DNA from: Amycolatopsis sp. CA-126428
Lineage (GTDB): Bacteria > Actinomycetota > Actinomycetes > Mycobacteriales > Pseudonocardiaceae
Assembly (NCBI RefSeq): GCF_002904335.1
Contig: NZ_PPHF01000010.1
Span: forward strand, 1 to 64,000
DNA: 64,000 nt
Direction: 5' to 3'
Below the pieces are notes generated by a model. That model was not told the DNA's origin, ran no database searches, and was given only the letters and a program-made list of their open reading frames with translations. Position 1 is the stretch's first letter, and every line of letters starts with the position of its first letter. Of the stretch, positions 58,854-64,000 are shown in pieces. Both the position numbers and the translations under genes were made by a program.

Positions 58854-58867
58854 TTACTCGCCGGTAA
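58854..58867 (-). promoter_or_regulatory. TetR-type site upstream of ccr
   Basis: TTACTCGCCGGTAA, a 14-bp palindrome with one mismatch, matches the TTACCGGTCGGTAA site before the acyl-CoA dehydrogenase at 26730 at 11 of 14 bases by hand count. Possible shared regulator. Confidence 0.45.
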
Positions 58868-58929
58868 CACGCGACCACAACTGTACGAGACGGACAGCAC
58901 GATTACACGCCGAACCGTGCCGGCCCAGT

Positions 58930-58951
58930 CTTGACCGGCCGGCCAGTCAAG
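58930..58951 (+). promoter_or_regulatory. 22-bp palindrome upstream of SPW-protein/tetR operon
   Basis: CTTGACCGGCC and GGCCAGTCAAG arms meet without spacer, one mismatch. TTGACC within it may also be the -35 (GATCAT 17 bases later as -10). A likely operator for the TetR encoded two genes downstream. Confidence 0.55.
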
Positions 58952-59013
58952 CGGATCATCGACGGCGGGTACACCCACCCGACCAGCAGTTTCACCGACG
59001 GAGGTGAGCACGA

Positions 59014-59382
59014 ATGAGTGAAGTCTCTACGCGCGCGTGGACCCGGCCCCATGACTGGGCCGAGGTCGTCATCGGGGTGGTCGCCGCTCTTTCACCCCTT
59101 TGGCTGAGCACGGACACGACCGCGATGTGGACGATGGTCGTCCTGGGCGCGCTGATCGCACTCGACGGCCTGGTTTCGCTGGCGATGCCGGGCATGGTCT
59201 ACGGCGAAGGCATCCAGATCGCGCTCGGCGTGCTGCTGTTCATCGCGCCGTGGGTGATGGGGTACACGGAGTTCAACGGCGCATCCTGGACGTCCTGGAT
59301 CGCCGGGGTGCTGACGGTCATCGCCGGCGCGGCAGCGATGCCGGTCGCGAACGCCGCACACCGCATGGCCGGGCAGCACTGA
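59014..59382 (+). CDS. SPW-repeat membrane protein
   Basis: 122 residues, GGAGG nine bases before the ATG. Four hydrophobic segments with two SPW-type repeats (VVAALSPLWLSTDTTAMWTMVVLGALIALDGL; LLFIAPWVMGYTEFNGASWTSWIAGVLTVIAG). The family is common in bacteria, function unknown. Followed after 19 bases by a TetR gene in the same direction. Confidence 0.82.
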   Translation: MSEVSTRAWTRPHDWAEVVIGVVAALSPLWLSTDTTAMWTMVVLGALIALDGLVSLAMPGMVYGEGIQIALGVLLFIAPWVMGYTEFNGASWTSWIAGVLTVIAGAAAMPVANAAHRMAGQH

Positions 59383-59401
59383 CGACGCGGGAGGCACGGG
59401 A

Positions 59402-59974
59402 ATGACCGAGGATTCGGCGAAGGAGCGCATCCTCTGCGCCGCCGAGGCGCTCTTCGCCGAGTCCGGCTTCGACGCCACCCCGACCTCGCGCATAGCGGAG
59501 CAGGCCGGGGTCCCGAAGGGCCTGGTGCACTACTACTTCCGCCACAAGGCCGACCTGCTCACGGCGCTCGTCGCCCGGTTGCCCGACGAGCGCATCGAGC
59601 CGGCGGTGGTGGTGGTCCCGGGCGACCTGGCGGGCAGCCTGCGGCGTCTGGTCCGCGAACTGGACCACCGGTTCAGCAGGTCCCTGGGGTTGTCGCACCT
59701 GTTGTGGCGCGAGGCCGACACGCACCACGTGGTCCGCGACGCGTTGCACGAGCGCTTCCAGGTCCTGGTCCGCCAGGTCCGAGCGGTGATCGTGGCGGCA
59801 ACGGGCGGCGGGTTGCCGCCGGCTGACGTGGATCGGGCCTCGGGCTTGCTGGCCCGCGCGGTCAGCCACCGCCACGCCACGGCCCGCCATTCCGAAGACG
59901 ACCTGCCGGCGGAGTTCGACGGCGAGCTGACCTTCATCGCCGACGCCCTGGCGTCCAAGGCCGCGCCTGCGTAG
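59402..59974 (+). CDS. TetR-family transcriptional regulator
   Basis: 190 residues; GGAGGCACGGGA precedes the ATG. Helix-turn-helix KERILCAAEALFAESGFDATPTSRIAEQAGVPKGLVHYYFRHKADLL, then a helical C-terminal domain. Co-transcribed with the SPW protein behind a 22-bp palindrome, which suggests it represses this small operon, perhaps in response to membrane stress. Target and ligand unknown. Confidence 0.87.
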   Translation: MTEDSAKERILCAAEALFAESGFDATPTSRIAEQAGVPKGLVHYYFRHKADLLTALVARLPDERIEPAVVVVPGDLAGSLRRLVRELDHRFSRSLGLSHLLWREADTHHVVRDALHERFQVLVRQVRAVIVAATGGGLPPADVDRASGLLARAVSHRHATARHSEDDLPAEFDGELTFIADALASKAAPA

Positions 59975-60017
59975 CCGGGTTGGCGTGTGCGGCTGCGTGC
60001 CCTCACCGGCGTTTTGG

Positions 60018-60049
60018 CCGCGCGCCCGTTTCTTGTCACGGGCGCGCGG
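60018..60049. terminator. Bidirectional terminator
   Basis: CCGCGCGCCCGT (60018-60029) pairs perfectly with 60038-60049 around TTCTTGTC, followed by CTTTCG. It lies between convergent tetR (stop 59974) and the epimerase gene (stop 60081). Confidence 0.8.
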
Positions 60050-60080
60050 CTTTCGTGCCGATCCGTTGCGCGGGAACGAG

Positions 60081-60536
60081 TCAGTGCGCCGTCGCGTCCT
60101 TCGCCGGCTCCACCAGCTCCACCAGCACGCCGCCCGCGTCCTTCGGGTGGACGAAGTTGACCCGGCTGTCGGAAGTGCCCCTCTTCGCCTCTTCGTACAG
60201 CATGCGCAGGCCCTTTTCGCGCAGGGCCGCGGCCGCGGCGTCCACATCGGACACGCGGTAGGCCAGCTGCTGCAGCCCCGGGCCGCTCTTCGCCAGGAAC
60301 TTGCCGATCGCCGAGTCTTCGCGCAGCGGGGCCAGCAGCTGGATCTGCGTCTCCGTGCCGGCCGTGCCCGGAGCGCGGAGCATCGCCTCGCGGACCCCCT
60401 GCTCCTCGTTCACCTCCTCGTGCGCGACCTCCAAGCCGAAGTGCGCGCGGTGGAACTCGATGGCCGCGTCCAGGTCCGGGACCGCGATGCCGACGTGGTC
60501 GATGGCCGTCACGAACGGCCGCAGGGCGTCATTCAT
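60081..60536 (-). CDS. mce: Methylmalonyl-CoA epimerase
   Basis: 151 residues. Glyoxalase/VOC fold with metal ligands in [19 protein letters not shown] (His), TQIQLLAPL (Gln), [11 protein letters not shown] and GVLVELVEP (Glu). It interconverts the (2R) and (2S) forms of methylmalonyl-CoA, and often also ethylmalonyl-CoA. Divergent from the thiolase gene; together with MeaB it marks propionyl/ethylmalonyl-CoA handling. Confidence 0.93.
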   Translation of the reverse strand: MNDALRPFVTAIDHVGIAVPDLDAAIEFHRAHFGLEVAHEEVNEEQGVREAMLRAPGTAGTETQIQLLAPLREDSAIGKFLAKSGPGLQQLAYRVSDVDAAAAALREKGLRMLYEEAKRGTSDSRVNFVHPKDAGGVLVELVEPAKDATAH

Positions 60537-60673
60537 GGAGGCAGGATAGGGGGCCGGAGCCTGGCGTCCGGCCAGAATCGTCGCGTGCCCCGGCTCACAC
60601 TGGCTCCATCAAGAAGGCCTGCTCCCGGGTATGGTCGGCAAAACTGCCCATGCGCCGATGCTTGGAGGACGCC

Positions 60674-61861
<1,188 letters not shown>

Positions 61862-62827
61862 GTGGCCGGCCCACTCGACCTCGACGACCTCGTCGGCCGC
61901 GCGCGGGACGGACAGCCCCGTGCCGTCGCGCGGCTGCTGTCGCTCGTCGAGGACGCCCACCCCCGCGTCGCGGAGATCGCGCGTGCGCTGACCCCGCACA
62001 CCGGCCGGGCCCGGGTCGTCGGGCTCACCGGACCACCCGGTGTCGGCAAGTCGACTTCGACCTCGGCGCTGCTCACCGCCTTGCGCGCGGAGGGCAAGCG
62101 GGTCGGGGTCCTCGCCATCGACCCGTCTTCGCCGTTTTCGGGCGGGGCGCTGCTCGGCGACCGGATCCGGATGACCGAGCACGCCACCGACCCCGGCGTG
62201 TTCATCCGCTCGATGGCCACGCGCGGGCACCTCGGCGGGCTCTCGTGGGCGACCCCGCAGGCGGTGCGCGTGCTGGACGCGGCCGGCTTCGACGTCGTGC
62301 TGATCGAGACCGTCGGCGTCGGACAGTCCGAAGTGGACGTCGTGAAGCTGGCCGACACCACGGTGGTGCTGCTCGCCCCGGGCATGGGCGACGGCATCCA
62401 GGCCGCGAAGGCCGGCGTGCTCGAGATCGCCGACGTCTTCGTCGTCAACAAGGCGGACCGCGAAGGCGCCGACGCCACGGTGCACGACCTCAAGCAGATG
62501 ATTTCGCTGGCACGACGGGAGATCCGGGGACCGAGCTGGCGTCAGCCGATCGTGCGGACCGTCGCGGCGAAGGGCGAGGGTGTCGACGAGGTCGTGCAAG
62601 CGCTGGCCGCGCACCACGACTGGCTCGTCGAGCACGACGAGCTGGCCCGGCGCCGGGTGGCCAGGGCACGCGACGAGGTGGAGGCCATTGCGCTCCGGCG
62701 GTTGCGGGCCGAGCTCGTGGACCTGCGCGGCGGGGGACGGCTCGCCGGCGTCGCGGAGCGGGTCGTGGCGCGGGAGCTCGATCCGTTCGCCGCCGCCGAC
62801 GAGCTGATCACGGACTTGCGAAGCTAG
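61862..62827 (+). CDS. meaB: Methylmalonyl-CoA mutase-associated GTPase MeaB
   Basis: 321 residues; the GTG follows the thiolase stop with no gap. G3E-type GTPase: P-loop GLTGPPGVGKST, IDPSSPFSGGALLGDRIRM, IETVGVGQSEVDV and NKADREGADATVHDL. It protects and loads B12-dependent acyl-CoA mutases. No mutase subunit is in the window. The 3' end overlaps the convergent TetR gene by 20 bases. Confidence 0.94.
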   Translation: MAGPLDLDDLVGRARDGQPRAVARLLSLVEDAHPRVAEIARALTPHTGRARVVGLTGPPGVGKSTSTSALLTALRAEGKRVGVLAIDPSSPFSGGALLGDRIRMTEHATDPGVFIRSMATRGHLGGLSWATPQAVRVLDAAGFDVVLIETVGVGQSEVDVVKLADTTVVLLAPGMGDGIQAAKAGVLEIADVFVVNKADREGADATVHDLKQMISLARREIRGPSWRQPIVRTVAAKGEGVDEVVQALAAHHDWLVEHDELARRRVARARDEVEAIALRRLRAELVDLRGGGRLAGVAERVVARELDPFAAADELITDLRS

Positions 62828-63488
62828 TGCCGACCTTCGGCGGCGCGCTTCGTTCGCCGGCCGAGTAGTAGGCGAGGAACATGTCCACGCCACGGCTGAT
62901 GAGGTCGTGGGTGCGCTCCTCTCCGAGCTGTTCGCCGTAGGCGGCGTGGGTGGAGTGGGGGTAGAGGACGAGGGCGTAGAGCTGGATCAACGCCAGCTCG
63001 ATGTCGGGGATGGCGAGCTCGCCGGCCTCGATGCGCTTGCGGAACTCCGTGGTCAGGATGGCGGACGTCAGGTCGGGGCCGTTGGCTTTCCACGCCTGGC
63101 CGAGCTCGGGGAACCGCTGCGCTTCACTCGCGACGAGCGCGCGCAGCGCTAGCACCTGGGGCTGCGCCATCCCGGCCACCCACCCTCGCGCCGTCCGCAC
63201 GAGGATCTCCCGGATGTCCTCGGATTCGGCCAGGCTCTTTTCGAGAGCCGACGTCGACTGCTGGAGTGCCTCCTTGAGGGCGTCGTGGATGACCGCGTGG
63301 AACAACTCGTTCTTGCTGCCGAAGTGGTTGTAGATCGTCACCTTCGAAACGTCGGCCCGCTGCGCGATGACGTCGATCCCGGCTTCGAAGCCGCGAGCGA
63401 GGAAGACCTCGCGGGCGGCCTCCACGATCGCCCGGCGCTTGAGGTCGGCGCGCTCGCCGGTGGGCGGGCGCCGTCGCGAGTCCGTCAT
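62808..63488 (-). CDS. TetR-family repressor, probably of the adjacent MFS exporter
   Basis: 226 residues. Helix-turn-helix RRAIVEAAREVFLARGFEAGIDVIAQRADVSKVTIYNHFGSKNELFHAV, then a TetR_C-type domain (WVAGMAQPQVLALRALVASEAQRFPELGQAW). Divergent from an MFS gene, the classic drug-efflux layout. The 121-bp spacer holds three phased copies of a GAACTG/CAGTTC palindrome. Its 3' end overlaps meaB by 20 bases. Confidence 0.9.
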   Translation of the reverse strand: MTDSRRRPPTGERADLKRRAIVEAAREVFLARGFEAGIDVIAQRADVSKVTIYNHFGSKNELFHAVIHDALKEALQQSTSALEKSLAESEDIREILVRTARGWVAGMAQPQVLALRALVASEAQRFPELGQAWKANGPDLTSAILTTEFRKRIEAGELAIPDIELALIQLYALVLYPHSTHAAYGEQLGEERTHDLISRGVDMFLAYYSAGERSAPPKVGTSFASP

Positions 63489-63510
63489 ACCCGAAGCATA
63501 CCGAGCGCCT

Positions 63511-63575
63511 GAACTGGGCAGTCCAGTTCACCTGAACTGAACTGTTGAGTTCATATGAACTGAAGCGTACAGTTC
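63511..63575. promoter_or_regulatory. Three phased 19-bp operators (GAACTG-N7-CAGTTC)
   Basis: Copies at 63511-63529 (perfect), 63534-63552 (right half GAGTTC, one mismatch) and 63557-63575 (perfect), each starting exactly 23 bp after the previous one. GTTCATATGAAC, a further 12-bp palindrome, arises between copies 2 and 3. They fill the region between tetR and the MFS gene. Confidence 0.8.
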
Positions 63576-63609
63576 AGCAGTGTCCAGCCGTGACGACCGG
63601 GAGGCACTC

Positions 63610-64000
63610 ATGCTGTTCGAACCGGAGCTGGCCTCCGTGAAACCCGCGGTGGAGCGCCACGGCCGCTGCGGCGCGCTGCTGGCGTTGCTGGCGTTCGCGA
63701 TGCTGATCGTTTCCCTCGACCAGTACATCGTCGTGGTCGCGTTGCCCGAGATCGGCCGGGACCTGGGGTACTCGGCCCAGACCCTGCAGGCGGTGATCAG
63801 CACGTACGCGATCGCCTCCAGCGGGTTCCTGCTGTTCGGCGGGCGGGCCGCGGACCTGCTCGGCCGGCGCCGGATGCTGGTGGCCGGACTGGCGCTCTAC
63901 GCTGTCGCTTCGGTGATCGGGGGACTGGCCACCGCGCCGCTGTGGCAGCTCGCCGGCCGCGCGCTTCAGGGCCTGGGCGGCGCGTTGGTCTTTCCCAGCA
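63610..64000 (+). CDS. MFS transporter, DHA2-type drug exporter, 3' truncated by window end
   Basis: 130 residues visible from the ATG at 63610 (GGGAGGCACTC upstream). TM1 holds LIVSLDQYIVVVALPEIGRDLG, the DHA2 signature (LDxTIVxVALP type). The loop GGRAADLLGRRRMLVAGL is motif A, and ALQGLGGALVFPS is the start of motif B. About 14 membrane segments are expected in the full protein. Probably proton-driven efflux of a toxic compound, controlled by the divergent TetR. Confidence 0.88.
   Translation, partial: MLFEPELASVKPAVERHGRCGALLALLAFAMLIVSLDQYIVVVALPEIGRDLGYSAQTLQAVISTYAIASSGFLLFGGRAADLLGRRRMLVAGLALYAVASVIGGLATAPLWQLAGRALQGLGGALVFPS

Overview
The window comes from a high-GC actinomycete. 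GTG starts are frequent, genes are packed with ATGA/GTGA overlaps, and it carries XRE/DUF397 and SAM-methyltransferase families, secreted polysaccharidases and a paa cluster. Gene content points to Pseudonocardiales, most likely Amycolatopsis; this is inference, as no rRNA or other marker gene is present.

0-4.4 kb: the right end of an integrative conjugative-type element. It holds a partial FtsK/TraB-like translocase, two element proteins, and a large serine recombinase whose start codon lies about 50 bp from a junction with the 3' half of a phoD phosphatase gene. The element therefore appears to have split phoD at its conserved W-D-D-H-E-V motif. 5.5-13.1 kb: a plant-polysaccharide cluster with GH28 beta-helix protein, GH105, GH29-type fucosidase plus a C-terminal carbohydrate-binding domain, a GH63-like enzyme and a ROK regulator. 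A LacI-type operator lies between the divergent GH105 and GH29 genes. 13.4-26.5 kb: sedolisin protease, orphan histidine kinase, NCS1 permease, SDR, QueA homologue, a sulfonate/nitrate-type ABC importer, DUF1761 and SMP-30 proteins, and a DEAD-box helicase.

26.7-30.1 kb: an acyl-CoA dehydrogenase operon behind a TetR-type palindrome. 30.1-35.4 kb: an accessory patch with SAM methyltransferase, XRE + DUF397 pair, an unrecognised 318-aa coiled-coil protein, a degenerate tandem-repeat tract and three small genes. 35.5-39.6 kb: tex and a GH18 chitinase with a DasR-like site in its promoter. 39.6-46.2 kb: a GMC oxidoreductase/Baeyer-Villiger monooxygenase pair, a winged-helix protein, and AraC and TetR regulators.

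46.2-54.4 kb: a phenylacetate catabolic locus with two divergent arms, paaI-paaK-tetR and paaZ-paaABCDE. Two PaaR-like 22-bp operators lie between the arms. paaF, paaG, paaH and paaJ are not seen here. 54.4-57.3 kb: a class III adenylate cyclase, a universal stress protein and a DivIVA-like coiled-coil protein. 57.4-62.8 kb: acyl-CoA metabolism (crotonyl-CoA carboxylase/reductase, methylmalonyl-CoA epimerase, acetyl-CoA acetyltransferase, MeaB GTPase), interleaved with an SPW-repeat protein and a TetR. 62.8-64 kb: a TetR repressor divergent from an MFS exporter cut by the window end, separated by three evenly phased operator copies.

Repeated DNA worth noting: a 42-bp palindrome present twice, in opposite orientation, both times between convergent genes (15.4 and 46.2 kb); an ACACGCGTGATT cluster at 7.1 kb; a tandem-repeat tract at 34.1-34.4 kb; and an inverted pair of DnaA-box sequences at 20.35 kb. 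No tRNA, rRNA or CRISPR array was seen.
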